64,000 nucleotides of DNA from Leptospira paudalimensis (GTDB lineage Bacteria; Spirochaetota; Leptospiria; Leptospirales; Leptospiraceae). Made by a program: the position numbers and the translations under genes. How positions within the stretch are numbered: position 1 is the stretch's first letter; each line of letters starts with the position of its first letter. The notes under the pieces were generated by a model, which searched no databases, was not told the DNA's origin, and worked only from the letters and a program-made list of their open reading frames with translations. Where the stretch lies: contig NZ_JAMQPR010000001.1 of NCBI RefSeq assembly GCF_026151345.1, positions 2,357,176 to 2,421,175 on the forward strand, given 5' to 3'. Shown here one piece after another: positions 8,899 to 18,201 of the stretch.

Positions 8899-9684
8899 AT
8901 GAAGCGAAACCGCAGTTACTATATCATACTGGTCCTAATCCTCTTTGTCGTGACCTACTCGGCCTATGCGGCATACCAAAAGCAAAAAAATGGTCCTGTT
9001 TTTTTGGACAACCATGTCTTCCAACGGTATAACGACCAATGGGGCCTTTGGGTGGATCTCATTGCAGAGAAAAAATCCGTATTGGAAAAGGCATCTGAAT
9101 TCGGTGTGCTTGCCCAAGAGGTAATGGAAATCAACCACCTCACGGAAACCGAACTCAAACGTTTGAAACGCTCCGTATTTTTCCCTTATTCCGCTGAATA
9201 CATGCGGAACCTCCAAGAAAAAGAACTCTTTCGCGAAACCATCGATTCTCCGATCGACCAATTCATTTGGCCAGTGTTACCCAATAACAAATCTCGAATT
9301 TCTTCTCGGATTGGAAGGCGTTGGAACACTTGGCATACAGGCCTTGACATCGCCATTCCGAAAAACTCGATCGTACTTGCGGCAGCAGATGGAGTGGTAG
9401 AAGAAGCGGGGAGAGGTGGTGACTATGGACTGGCTGTTAAAATTTACCACCATGACATGAACCATTTCCATACAGTGTATGGGCATAACCAAGAGTTACT
9501 CGTAAAACCTGGTGACATTGTGAAAAAAGGACAAATCATCGCTTTTTCTGGTAACACGGGAAAGTCAACAGGACCTCATGTCCATTTCGAAGTTCGATTT
9601 CATAATGTGTATTTGAATCCTGAAAACTTTCTCACTCCATTTGAAGAAGGTGTTGCCACAAACCTTGTCGGATTTGCAGACTAA
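8899..9684 (+). CDS. M23-family peptidase (LytM/NlpD-like cell wall hydrolase)
   Basis: A 261-residue protein with an N-terminal membrane anchor or signal sequence (residues 7-27). The middle region, about residues 55-100, resembles a LysM-like peptidoglycan-binding segment. The C-terminal M23 zinc peptidase domain has the metal ligands in HTGLDIA and HVHFEV, plus VYGHN and GKSTGPH. M23 enzymes cut peptidoglycan cross-links or regulate amidases in the periplasm. I chose the ATG at 8899 because it directly precedes the hydrophobic segment; the frame is open from a TTG at 8884. Confidence 0.9.
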   Translation: MKRNRSYYIILVLILFVVTYSAYAAYQKQKNGPVFLDNHVFQRYNDQWGLWVDLIAEKKSVLEKASEFGVLAQEVMEINHLTETELKRLKRSVFFPYSAEYMRNLQEKELFRETIDSPIDQFIWPVLPNNKSRISSRIGRRWNTWHTGLDIAIPKNSIVLAAADGVVEEAGRGGDYGLAVKIYHHDMNHFHTVYGHNQELLVKPGDIVKKGQIIAFSGNTGKSTGPHVHFEVRFHNVYLNPENFLTPFEEGVATNLVGFAD

Positions 9685-9690
9685 GTATTT

Positions 9691-10518
9691 GTGACAAACC
9701 TTACAAAGCATAGTTGGACAGATGAAATTTATAACCGTCTGACAACACTGATCCCTAATAAAACAGGCATTGTCTGTTTTGATTTTGATAATACACTGAT
9801 CCGTAATGATTTTGGCGAAAAAATCATGGACCAAATCATCAGGGAAAATCTTACATTTTTACCGACTGATCTCTCCCCTTTTTTCCGTGATAAAAAACTT
9901 TGGAAAGACCACACCAAACTCAGTTTAGCTGAAAAAGAACATTTGATATGGGAAGAGTATTCATTCCAATTAAAAGAATTTGGAGTTGAAAGAGGGTATC
10001 GTTGGACTTGTTTTTTATTCCAAGGTCTATCAAAAGAAGATTATTACGAAATTGCAAGACGTGCTTGGAAACGAGTAAACTTACCTGAAGATGAGTCTGG
10101 AGTTTTTCCTCAAGTGGAAATGAAAGATTTAATCCAATACTTACACCACCATAAATGGCAAGTCTACATTGTAACAGCTTCTCCTGAACCAGGCATTGCT
10201 GCCATCGCTCACCACTTTCCTGTGTTAGAAAGTAACGTCATTGGTATGAGACAAACCTTAGATGGAAATGAAAGGTATACTCACGAACTCATTGAACCAT
10301 ATACATATGGCGAAGGGAAAGTCAAAGCAATCGAAGAAAGAATTGGCCAGTATCCTGATTTGGTTTTTGGTGATTCGTTTAATGACTATCCCATGTTAAC
10401 CAAAGCCAAAGAATTCGGAGTCGCCATTGATAAAGGTGATCCTGAATTTGTTAAGGCCTGCAGTGCAAAAGGAATCCTCATCCAACCATATTTTACCTAC
10501 CAAACTGTAATCAAATGA
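9691..10518 (+). CDS. HAD-superfamily phosphatase, phosphoserine phosphatase-like
   Basis: A 275-residue HAD hydrolase of the IB (SerB-like) group. Motif I is DFDNTLI (nucleophile Asp), motif II is TASPEP, the motif III Lys lies in GEGKVKAIEE, and motif IV is GDSFNDYPML. The cap region between motifs I and II is larger than in SerB, so the substrate may be a phospho-amino acid, a phosphosugar or a phospholipid head group. The GTG start is 6 bp after the M23 gene, and the stop overlaps the rsmI start by 4 bp (ATGA), indicating one operon. Confidence 0.85.
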   Translation: MTNLTKHSWTDEIYNRLTTLIPNKTGIVCFDFDNTLIRNDFGEKIMDQIIRENLTFLPTDLSPFFRDKKLWKDHTKLSLAEKEHLIWEEYSFQLKEFGVERGYRWTCFLFQGLSKEDYYEIARRAWKRVNLPEDESGVFPQVEMKDLIQYLHHHKWQVYIVTASPEPGIAAIAHHFPVLESNVIGMRQTLDGNERYTHELIEPYTYGEGKVKAIEERIGQYPDLVFGDSFNDYPMLTKAKEFGVAIDKGDPEFVKACSAKGILIQPYFTYQTVIK

Positions 10519-11201
10519 ATCGATTGTATTTAGTATCCAATTCCATTGGAAACGACTTAGACCTTCCACCACGCACAAAACAATTGCTAGAGGAAGCAGA
10601 TTGGATCTTAGGGGAAGAACAAAGGACCACTTCTACCCTACTGAAAAAACTAGGGATCTCAAAACCGTTTGACCTTCTCAATGAACATACTTCGAGAACT
10701 GAGATGGATGAAATTGGAATGAAACTTGCCATGACAAAACGCACTTGTCTCATCTCTGATTCTGGTAGTCCAGGTCTCGAAGACCCAGGTAAGTGGCTTG
10801 TCCCACTCGCTTGGGAGATGGGAGTGGAAGTGAGATCGGCACCAGGTCCCACTGCACTTGTTTCAGCTCTCACCAGTTCTGGTTTTGCGACCTCACCTTT
10901 TTTATTCCTTGGATTTTTACCGAGAGAGGAAAAAGAAAGGGAAAAGACTTTAAAACAATACTTAGGACTAGGGATCACACTCGCCTTTTACGAAACCCCA
11001 TACCGTGCCAAACATTGCCTGGAAACTCTCGCCAAAATCCTTCCGAATGATCGAATGCTCTTTTTGGCACTGGGAATTTCATTCGCACACGAAACTTCTT
11101 TCCGCGGGACAGCAAAGGAAGTCCAAAAAAAATTCCCACAAGGGATGAAACTCCCACCTGTGTTTGTCATCGAAGAGAAAAAAGAAAGACACAAACGATA
11201 G
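10515..11201 (+). CDS. rsmI: RsmI-type methyltransferase (16S rRNA C1402 ribose) of the tetrapyrrole methylase fold
   Basis: A 228-residue SAM-dependent methyltransferase. It follows RsmI along its length: LYLVSNSIGN at the start, LGEEQRTTSTLLKKLGI, ISDSGSPGLEDPG, APGPTALVSALTSSGF, FLGFLPREEKE and FYETPYR. RsmI 2'-O-methylates C1402 in the decoding centre. It is shorter than the E. coli enzyme because the C-terminal extension is missing, and the usual ISDAG is ISDSG. A paralogue with another substrate cannot be excluded. Confidence 0.82.
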   Translation: MNRLYLVSNSIGNDLDLPPRTKQLLEEADWILGEEQRTTSTLLKKLGISKPFDLLNEHTSRTEMDEIGMKLAMTKRTCLISDSGSPGLEDPGKWLVPLAWEMGVEVRSAPGPTALVSALTSSGFATSPFLFLGFLPREEKEREKTLKQYLGLGITLAFYETPYRAKHCLETLAKILPNDRMLFLALGISFAHETSFRGTAKEVQKKFPQGMKLPPVFVIEEKKERHKR

Positions 11202-11240
11202 TTTCTTGACAGTACCTCTGTTATATTGGACGCTTGGACT

Positions 11241-11864
11241 ATGGTCAGTAAAGTAGAACAAACAAGTGACGGATTAGATCCTTTAATTTCAGAATCGGGC
11301 GACTATATAACAGATGTTGTCAAAGAAAACCTGAAACTCATCCGTCATACCAAAGGATTTTCTTTGGACAAACTCGCAAACCGATGTGGTGTCAGCCGAG
11401 CGATGTTGTCTCAAATTGAACAAGGGAAATCTGTGCCGACCATCTCTGTTTTATGGAAAATTGCAAACGGGCTCAATGTTCCTTTTTCCGAACTCCTGAA
11501 AGAAAAAAACCAAGACGGAATCCATATCTTAAAAGCAGAAAACTCCAAGGTTTTATATTCCAATTCAAAGGTGTTTGCAAGCCGTGCCCTGTTTCCATTC
11601 CTAGGAAACCGCAAAACAGAATTTTATGAACTCATATTAAAGCCGGGTGGACATGAAGTTGCTGAACCACACAAAACAGGGACCACAGAAAACCTCGTTG
11701 TTGTCTCTGGGAAACTTCGATTGCGTGTAGGGGAAAAGGTAGTGGAACTTGAGCCAAAAGACTCAGTGTTTTTTAAGGCAGATGTCTCTCATGAATATTC
11801 CAATCCTACAGACCAAGAAACTCTTATGTACTTGGTGATGGATTACACGGATGAAATAGGTTAA
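11241..11864 (+). CDS. XRE-family regulator with C-terminal cupin domain
   Basis: A 207-residue one-component regulator. Residues about 25-80 form a helix-turn-helix ([37 protein letters not shown], shown in outline only). Residues about 130-200 form a small cupin beta-barrel ([24 protein letters not shown]), which typically binds a small ligand or metal. Regulators of this class often control amino-acid or polyamine metabolism. I chose the ATG at 11241 over a TTG at 11226 because it gives a normal N-terminus. It ends 2 bp before prmA, so the two are probably co-transcribed. Confidence 0.88.
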   Translation: MVSKVEQTSDGLDPLISESGDYITDVVKENLKLIRHTKGFSLDKLANRCGVSRAMLSQIEQGKSVPTISVLWKIANGLNVPFSELLKEKNQDGIHILKAENSKVLYSNSKVFASRALFPFLGNRKTEFYELILKPGGHEVAEPHKTGTTENLVVVSGKLRLRVGEKVVELEPKDSVFFKADVSHEYSNPTDQETLMYLVMDYTDEIG

Positions 11865-11866
11865 GT

Positions 11867-12793
11867 TTGGAATACCGAGAATTAAAAGTCAATTTACCAA
11901 AAGAATTATCAGATCCATTTTATGAACTTCTAGATTCTTTGCAATGTGCTGGTTATTATGAAATTCTTTTTGACGGTGAAGCACCAAAAGAAAAAGACCA
12001 GGGCCTCATCCGAGACAATACAAATATTCGTATTTATTTACAAACTGATGAAGTAGAAAAGGAATTAAAAATTCTAATCTTTCTAAAACTTCATGCACCT
12101 AACAATTCTAATTCGGAATCCCGTATCATTGAAACCAGGGATTACGAAGAAGCATACAAAGAATATTACAAACCCTTCCCTATTGGAAATAAAATTTGGG
12201 TGATCCCTACTTGGGAAAAAAATGAACCGAATACAATAGCATTATGGAAACCTACGGGAGGCATTCCTCTTTTCATTAACCCTGGTGTGGCATTCGGAAC
12301 AGGTCACCATGAAACGACCAAACTCATTTTAGAACATTTGGATTCATTATTTGCAGAAGGTAAGTTTTTATTCCAATCAGCATGTGATGTAGGGACAGGT
12401 TCTGGAATTTTATCGATTGGTCTTGCTAAGTTTGGAGTGAGTAAAATTTTTGCTTTGGACATAGATCCAAATGCTGTGAAAGCAGCTTGGTCTAACTGGA
12501 CTGAAAACGAATACCCAAAAGGATTTCAATTTAGTGTAGAAGAATCAGGGATCGACAATCCTAAACTTTCTAATGAAAGATATGATTTGGCAATTGCCAA
12601 TATAACGTTTGCAGTTCTATCACAAAACATCCGTCATTTGGCAAAAATCAATGCACCTAGAATTATTTTTTCAGGAATCATCACCGAGAAAAAAGATGAA
12701 TTTTTAAGTTTATTACAAAGTCATTTGCCAGGAAAACTCCTTTATTCCAAGGAATGGAATGAATGGTGGGTTCTAGACTGGCAAAAAAATTAA
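11867..12793 (+). CDS. prmA: Ribosomal protein L11 methyltransferase
   Basis: A 308-residue protein that trimethylates L11. The substrate-recognition N-terminal domain is followed by the SAM-binding core: NPGVAFGTGHHETT, then DVGTGSGILSIGLAKFG, ALDIDPNAVKAA and ANITFAVL. The last is the NI(L/T) motif that replaces the usual NPPY in this family. The TTG start lies 2 bp after the XRE-cupin stop. It converges with the sensor gene on the other strand, overlapping by 4 bp. Confidence 0.92.
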   Translation: MEYRELKVNLPKELSDPFYELLDSLQCAGYYEILFDGEAPKEKDQGLIRDNTNIRIYLQTDEVEKELKILIFLKLHAPNNSNSESRIIETRDYEEAYKEYYKPFPIGNKIWVIPTWEKNEPNTIALWKPTGGIPLFINPGVAFGTGHHETTKLILEHLDSLFAEGKFLFQSACDVGTGSGILSIGLAKFGVSKIFALDIDPNAVKAAWSNWTENEYPKGFQFSVEESGIDNPKLSNERYDLAIANITFAVLSQNIRHLAKINAPRIIFSGIITEKKDEFLSLLQSHLPGKLLYSKEWNEWWVLDWQKN

Positions 12794-14925
12794 TCACGAT
12801 TGAGAAATTTGATCAAACTGACCTGATTCCCTTTGTCGTTGTATTCAATTCGGTCAAATACCGATTTTGTCATGAGGATCCCTCTTCCGTGTTGGACATG
12901 TGCCTCGTTCATTGCATCTAACGATTTTTCCATATGTTTTTTATGATCAAATCCTCTGCCTTCATCGGTGATTCGATAAGCTACATATTCATTGCTAAAG
13001 GAATATTCTATTTTTACTTTTTTGTGACGATACCTTGGATCTTCTTGTCGTTTTTGCAAAAACTCTAAGTAATTTCCTTCCATCAGTGCTTTTGATTTTT
13101 CATCAAAACTGATATTCAAATTTCCATGTTCAACAGCATTGATGATGATCTCTCGAACAGAAGAGCGAACTTCCGTTTGTTCAATGTTTGTTAGATATTT
13201 TGCTAATTGCGAAGTTATTTTTTGGGAAACAAGTTCTGCATTTCGTAGATAATTATTCATAGAAAGTTCAATTTTTTCAGAATCAATGAGTTGGATAATG
13301 GTATCTTCATATTCGGGAGATAAGGTCATTAACACTTCTCTTGTTTCTTCAAAATCAATGTATTGGATACGACATACCATTTCTTTTGGTTCTTTTACAT
13401 ACTTTTGTGACAACTCAGTTCGAAAGTTGATTGCAGATCCAGTCATCTTTAAGTCTGTGAGTTTGTCATTTACATACATCACGTTATAATCTGATTTTTG
13501 GTCTCTTCCTGTATAAAGGATTTCTGTAATTTTTTTGTTTCTCAAATCATCTAATCGATAACCAAGGTGTTTTGATAATGATCGATTCGCATTGATGATT
13601 TCAAAATCTTCGTTCATCATTAAAATCACTTCATCAGATCCTTGGAAAATTTCTCTAAAACGTTTTTCAGATTCTTCAATTTTTATCTTAGCATGAGACA
13701 GATCCCTCAGATTTTCCCTCAAACTTCTGGTTAAAAAATTGATTCTGTCTGCCAAACCTAATGATAATAAAATTGTTTGTAAGGCTGTTCCAATTTGAAT
13801 GGTCCATCTTGTGATATGATTGTCTGATAAAAATCCTAAACTTTTTAAAGAATATAACAAAACACCTAACAAAAAAAACAACCAAGAGATTAGATAATAC
13901 CGCGCAGTTCGAACATTTGCCAAAAATGTATATGTTCCACTATACACTAGTAAAAGTGCAGTGGGAACTGTTAACAATATAGAGGTGACCATCGCAACTC
14001 GGTAGTGTAAAAAAAACGTAATGAAAGAAAACAAAACAAGGATACCTACCCAAACCCACATCAATTTGGAAACTTTTGGGAGGTGTTTTTTCAAACTTAA
14101 ATAATTATGAGTAAAAATGATTCCCGTGATGCAGGACAAACAGATAAAAAATGGCAAAGAATAATTTGCCCAAAAGACCCAATTGGGCCAAATGTACTGA
14201 AAAGCAAATCCATTGTTCACTAGGTGAAAGAAAAATATAGAACTGATGAAAAAAAGATACAGTAGATAACTTTTTTCATACGTAAAAATATAAATGAAAA
14301 AATTGTAAGCAATCATCACAAACAATATTCCGTAAAAGATCCCGAAGATTATCTGTTCCTTGTTTATCTTTTCATTAAATTCTCGTTCCGTCCAAAGTTC
14401 CAATGCCAATGGGATAGTTGATTCGGATTTAATTTTGAGATAATAGACAGAGTTTGTTTTAGGAAGTGTTTCGAAGGGAAAAACAGGATTTCTGTACTCC
14501 ACATTTCGTTCGGAAAAAGGTGAAGTGTCACCAAGTTTTCGTAACGAATTTTTGGGAACTGGGTCACCTAAAATTTGGATTTCGTCTATCAGAGGAAAAT
14601 CAAATAACAAATTCCAGCGCACTATTTGTGAACTTGGATTGGTAACATCTAATTTGACCCAAAACACAGACTGAGAAAAACCTAAATTAGGTGAGGAGAG
14701 TTGTTTGAATTCTCCATCTTTTTCACCCGAAACAATCGTTGATTCTGGAATCGATTGGGTAGGGTCCTCCAAAACCAAAACTTGGTTCCAGATTGCCACT
14801 CCACTCATTTCGGTAGCCAAATCAATTTTAGGTGCCGCACTTAAGAAATTGGCAGGAAGGAATAGTAGAAACGCAAGAAGGAAGGAGAGGATTGGAATAT
14901 TAAAAATTGTCTTTGTATTTCGCAT
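12790..14925 (-). CDS. 7TMR-DISM sensor with PAS domain and RsbW-like ATPase
   Basis: A 711-residue membrane sensor. After a signal peptide (ends NFLSA) comes an extracellular DISMED2-type beta domain (about 40-170), a seven-helix DISM membrane block (about 185-395), a linker and PAS domain (about 420-530), and a C-terminal HATPase. The ATPase has the N-box IIINAVEHGN, a G1 box ITDEGRGFD and HGRGI. No histidine-kinase dimerisation helix with an H-box precedes it, so it is closer to RsbW/SpoIIAB serine kinases than to classical histidine kinases. I chose the ATG at 14925; a longer frame to 15045 runs into the divergent gene. Confidence 0.85.
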   Translation of the reverse strand: MRNTKTIFNIPILSFLLAFLLFLPANFLSAAPKIDLATEMSGVAIWNQVLVLEDPTQSIPESTIVSGEKDGEFKQLSSPNLGFSQSVFWVKLDVTNPSSQIVRWNLLFDFPLIDEIQILGDPVPKNSLRKLGDTSPFSERNVEYRNPVFPFETLPKTNSVYYLKIKSESTIPLALELWTEREFNEKINKEQIIFGIFYGILFVMIAYNFFIYIFTYEKSYLLYLFFISSIFFFHLVNNGFAFQYIWPNWVFWANYSLPFFICLSCITGIIFTHNYLSLKKHLPKVSKLMWVWVGILVLFSFITFFLHYRVAMVTSILLTVPTALLLVYSGTYTFLANVRTARYYLISWLFFLLGVLLYSLKSLGFLSDNHITRWTIQIGTALQTILLSLGLADRINFLTRSLRENLRDLSHAKIKIEESEKRFREIFQGSDEVILMMNEDFEIINANRSLSKHLGYRLDDLRNKKITEILYTGRDQKSDYNVMYVNDKLTDLKMTGSAINFRTELSQKYVKEPKEMVCRIQYIDFEETREVLMTLSPEYEDTIIQLIDSEKIELSMNNYLRNAELVSQKITSQLAKYLTNIEQTEVRSSVREIIINAVEHGNLNISFDEKSKALMEGNYLEFLQKRQEDPRYRHKKVKIEYSFSNEYVAYRITDEGRGFDHKKHMEKSLDAMNEAHVQHGRGILMTKSVFDRIEYNDKGNQVSLIKFLNRD

Positions 14926-15007
14926 AAAAAAGCCAAGGTCAATAGAATCTATTTTTGTAATTTTTCTAGCCTTTTTTGTTTTCAGTGGTAAAATAGGGGA
15001 AAGTTCT

Positions 15008-16384
15008 ATGAATCGAAAAACATTCCTTAAAAATTTGACTGCCACAGCAGCGGGCTTAAGCCTCCTCTCCCCTAAAAAATTCTACGGACAATCCACAGGT
15101 GTGGTAAACGCAGAAACAAAAACAAGAACCTCAGGTGCAAAAAAAGCCATCGTACTCGGTGGGGGTTTGTCGGGACTTTATTCTGCCTACTTATTAAAAC
15201 AAACAGGTTATGATGTAACAGTCGTCGAAAGAGGAGACCAGTTTGGTGGTAGGATTGCCACTTATTCCAATCCTAGTTTGGGAATTGTACAAGACTTAGG
15301 TGGCGAATGGATTAGCGAGAACCAAACAGACATTAAGAGTCTTGTCAAACAACTAGGGCTTGAGTTAGTGAATGCAAATGTCACAGAACGATTTTCATTA
15401 TCTAAAAACAATTCCGACCTACATAAAATTTCTAGTTCATCCATCGATACATTAGATAAAGTCATTGATTTACACAAATCTTTAGGCACAGGCCAAAAAC
15501 AAGGATTGGATAAAATCAATTTTTCATCTTATGCAAGGTACCAAGGATTAACAGAAGAAGAAATAAGGTCAATGAATGATCTTTATCGTATCATTTTGGG
15601 TGCTGACTTAAACCAAATCTCCAGTGAATCGGTATTAGATGACCTCTCAGCACTGCAATCTGCACTCAAACCGAAGTATTTGGTTAGTAGCGGAGCAGAA
15701 CAAATCATCCAAGCACTTGTATCACAATTAAAGGGACAAGAATTATTACTTGGGGAATCAGCAACAAAAGTTTCCCAACAGAAAAACCAAGTGTCTGTTG
15801 AGTTATCCTCTGGACGTATCATCAAAGGAAATTTGATTGTTTGTACATTGCCTTCTGCAGCTGTGTTAGACATCAAGTGGACACCAACTTTACCGAAGGA
15901 TCTAATCTATTCTGCTCTGCGCATGCAAACAGGTAAAATTTCAAAGAACATCTGTTTTGTAAAAAGTAATAGTACTTATTCTAATTTTTTCCAGTCCACG
16001 AATACGGCCGCTGAAACTTTATATGTTTCTGACCAAGCGATTGGCCAAAATATAACGGCCGTTACGTCTATATCAACTGGGGATAAAGCTTCCTTATTTG
16101 AAAAAGGAAGTGATCGTCAGAAAAAAAACCTGATGTTGTCTGCTCTGGAAGAATTGGGCAATTTTGAGTTATTACAAGAAAACCCTTTCCATTTCCATAG
16201 TTTTCAAAAAACAACCGGTAGGTCAGGGTTTGTATCCCTATTCCCACCAGGTAGTTATGGAATCAAAGATGTTTGGAACGAACCGTTTGAAAGAGTATTT
16301 TTTGCAGGAGAACATCTTGCCTTACACACGGGAAGTATGGATAGTGCAGTTGCCTCTGCCATCCAAGCCATTAGTAAAACTTAA
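15008..16384 (+). CDS. Flavin-containing amine oxidase, exported
   Basis: A 458-residue FAD enzyme. An N-terminal targeting sequence (MNRKTFLKNLTATAAGLSLL) resembles a Tat signal but has RK in place of twin arginines. The Rossmann motif VLGGGLSGLYSAYLLKQ and VVERGDQFGGR follow, with DLGGEWI. The C-terminal motif FFAGEHLALHTGSMDSAVASA is the second flavin contact of the monoamine oxidase family. It likely oxidises a primary amine or related substrate. The ATG at 15008 has GGGGAAAG upstream. The frame is open to 14705 but only because it shadows the opposite gene. Its stop overlaps the acyltransferase stop. Confidence 0.87.
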   Translation: MNRKTFLKNLTATAAGLSLLSPKKFYGQSTGVVNAETKTRTSGAKKAIVLGGGLSGLYSAYLLKQTGYDVTVVERGDQFGGRIATYSNPSLGIVQDLGGEWISENQTDIKSLVKQLGLELVNANVTERFSLSKNNSDLHKISSSSIDTLDKVIDLHKSLGTGQKQGLDKINFSSYARYQGLTEEEIRSMNDLYRIILGADLNQISSESVLDDLSALQSALKPKYLVSSGAEQIIQALVSQLKGQELLLGESATKVSQQKNQVSVELSSGRIIKGNLIVCTLPSAAVLDIKWTPTLPKDLIYSALRMQTGKISKNICFVKSNSTYSNFFQSTNTAAETLYVSDQAIGQNITAVTSISTGDKASLFEKGSDRQKKNLMLSALEELGNFELLQENPFHFHSFQKTTGRSGFVSLFPPGSYGIKDVWNEPFERVFFAGEHLALHTGSMDSAVASAIQAISKT

Positions 16385-17493
16385 TTTATTTTTAATCCAA
16401 AGATAAAACGTAACGATCGCGATCTTTTGATTAAAATCTCATAGAGTAGAAAACTAAACACCAAAACAAAAAGATTATGAAAGAGAAACTTACCCCAAAT
16501 CGGGTAAGGACTTTCTTTCATCATATAAGCATACGTTAGTGAAATTGGATGGTGCAATAAGTAAATTGGTAAACTTGCTTCGATGATATATGTTCCCATT
16601 TTACCTTCATCATTTCCGAATTGAACAAAGGCAAATACAAAGAATACAGTCCATAAAAATGGCGAAAGAACCCATAAAAAAATATGGAAAATACGATACA
16701 TTGGATTTGCATAGGAAAAATAAATCCATAAAGGATCGGAAATTTCTAACTCCATGAGTAAAAGAGAAACTAAGATAGCCCAAACCAAAATCGCGTAAGG
16801 TTTTAATTTTGGCATGGAAACTTCAAAAAGTATCTCCTTCCAAAAAAAACAAAACACACCCACAATAAAAAAAGCAAACTGGTAAACAAAGGTTAATTTA
16901 AAAATACCGTAAATAGATTCCCCTTTTCCAAATTGTGTATGGGCCAAGAGAACTAGAATAAAAGAAAAACAAAGTAGATAAAATACTTTTCCGTATAAAT
17001 TTCTAAATGGTTTCCACTTAGCAAATCGATTCAAAGGTTTTTGTACCAGAACATAAATCATACTAAACAAAAATAAATCAACTAAAAACCAAATATGAGA
17101 ATGTTGAAACTTATCTTTTGTAAAAAACGAACTCAAAAAATCCACTAAACTTACATTAGGTGCATTCAGTTTTTCCATCAAAAAATATTGAATCGGAGCT
17201 AGAAACAACAATCCAAAAATTGTTGGTATCAATACTCTTTTTAATCTCCCATCTAAATAAAATGAAGTTCCTTTTTTTTCAATGACCATTGCTGAAAAAA
17301 AACCAGAAATCATATAAAACATTGGCATTCGAAAACTATGGATCCAATAACAAAAGTAGGATAAAATTTCACTTCGTTCTTCTGTTTGGATGGCATATTT
17401 GATATCTGAAGCGTAAACAATCGCAGAATGGAAAACAATCCCAAGTAATAAGGCAAAAGAACGTAAATTATCTAGGTATATGAGTCGTCCCAT
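16381..17493 (-). CDS. Acyltransferase 3 family membrane protein
   Basis: A 370-residue protein with about ten membrane helices. The N-terminal signature YLDNLRSFALLLGIVFHSAI, with the catalytic His in FHSA, and FRMPMFYMISGFFSA are typical of acyltransferase 3 (OafA-like) enzymes that add acetyl or other acyl groups to surface glycans or lipids. The ATG is preceded by GGAGG at unusually short spacing. It converges on the amine oxidase with a 4-bp overlap and is divergent from the HNH gene, 49 bp apart. Confidence 0.88.
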   Translation of the reverse strand: MGRLIYLDNLRSFALLLGIVFHSAIVYASDIKYAIQTEERSEILSYFCYWIHSFRMPMFYMISGFFSAMVIEKKGTSFYLDGRLKRVLIPTIFGLLFLAPIQYFLMEKLNAPNVSLVDFLSSFFTKDKFQHSHIWFLVDLFLFSMIYVLVQKPLNRFAKWKPFRNLYGKVFYLLCFSFILVLLAHTQFGKGESIYGIFKLTFVYQFAFFIVGVFCFFWKEILFEVSMPKLKPYAILVWAILVSLLLMELEISDPLWIYFSYANPMYRIFHIFLWVLSPFLWTVFFVFAFVQFGNDEGKMGTYIIEASLPIYLLHHPISLTYAYMMKESPYPIWGKFLFHNLFVLVFSFLLYEILIKRSRSLRFIFGLKIN

Positions 17494-17542
17494 TCCTCCA
17501 TCTTTTTCTTGACGAAGGGAAAATAACAGATTTTTTTAAGGT

Positions 17543-17836
17543 ATGACCGATCCTCCGCTAGAACCATTTTTCTCTGATGTCAGCGATGAAGAAATCCGAA
17601 GGGAAAGGAAAAAAGCCAAAGACTTAAAAAATACAGCTTGGTGGAAAAACAAACGTGCCTCTGGAATTTGCCATTATTGTGGTAAAAAATTCAAAGTTGA
17701 AGACCTAACAATGGACCATCTAATTCCACTTATACGAGGTGGGAAGTCAGTCAAAGCTAATTTAGTTCCTGCATGTAAAGAATGTAATTTCAAAAAAAAA
17801 CATAGTCTACCCTTTGAGAAGGAATTCTTTAACTAA
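17543..17836 (+). CDS. Small HNH endonuclease-like protein
   Basis: A 97-residue protein consisting almost entirely of an HNH domain. Two Cys pairs (CHYCGKKF and CKEC) would hold a structural zinc. MDHLIPLIRGG and NLVPACKECN form the metal-binding, nuclease-type core (DH...N...). An acidic N-terminal helix precedes it. Such stand-alone HNH proteins are widespread and mostly uncharacterised; roles range from DNA nicking to RNA processing. The stop overlaps the next start by 1 bp (TAATG), so it is coupled to the DUF1292 gene. Confidence 0.85.
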   Translation: MTDPPLEPFFSDVSDEEIRRERKKAKDLKNTAWWKNKRASGICHYCGKKFKVEDLTMDHLIPLIRGGKSVKANLVPACKECNFKKKHSLPFEKEFFN

Positions 17837-18201
17837 TGGAAAATAAGGAATTTGGATTCCAAGCAGATGATTTTTTACCCAACCGAACTTCCGAAGAAAT
17901 TGATTTGGTGGATGAAAAAGGAAATAGTTACCAATGGGAAGTTTTTTATTCATTTTCTTTACTCGGAAATGATTATCTCGTTTTTATACCCACAACAGAG
18001 CAAGAATACCAATTTGTGAATGTAGAAATGGATGATCCAGATTCGGAAGTGCCAGGATACATAGTCATGCGACTTGGGCAAGACGAGGCTGGGGAAGAAA
18101 TTTTAGAAGAAATTTTGGATGAAGATGAACTAGAAGAAGTTCGTGAATTCGTAGAAGATGAAATTGGTTTAGTTGGCCAATTCCTCAACCAGGAGGAATG
18201 A
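17836..18201 (+). CDS. DUF1292 family protein
   Basis: A 121-residue acidic protein. IDLVDEKGNSYQWEVFYSFSLLGNDYLVFIP matches the DUF1292 (YrzB-like) pattern of a small beta-sheet domain. The C-terminal third (EEILEEILDEDELEEVREFVEDE) is strongly acidic and helical. Function is unknown in the family. It is translationally coupled to the HNH gene. Its 3' end overlaps the convergent MaoC gene by 17 bp. Confidence 0.85.
   Translation: MENKEFGFQADDFLPNRTSEEIDLVDEKGNSYQWEVFYSFSLLGNDYLVFIPTTEQEYQFVNVEMDDPDSEVPGYIVMRLGQDEAGEEILEEILDEDELEEVREFVEDEIGLVGQFLNQEE

Noticed and set aside
14705..15007. N-terminal extension of the amine oxidase frame
   Set aside because: It lies opposite the coding sequence of the 7TM sensor, has no family similarity, and a good ribosome binding site and signal sequence start at 15008.
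14926..15045. N-terminal extension of the 7TM sensor frame
   Set aside because: It runs into the divergent gene; the signal peptide begins at ATG 14925.
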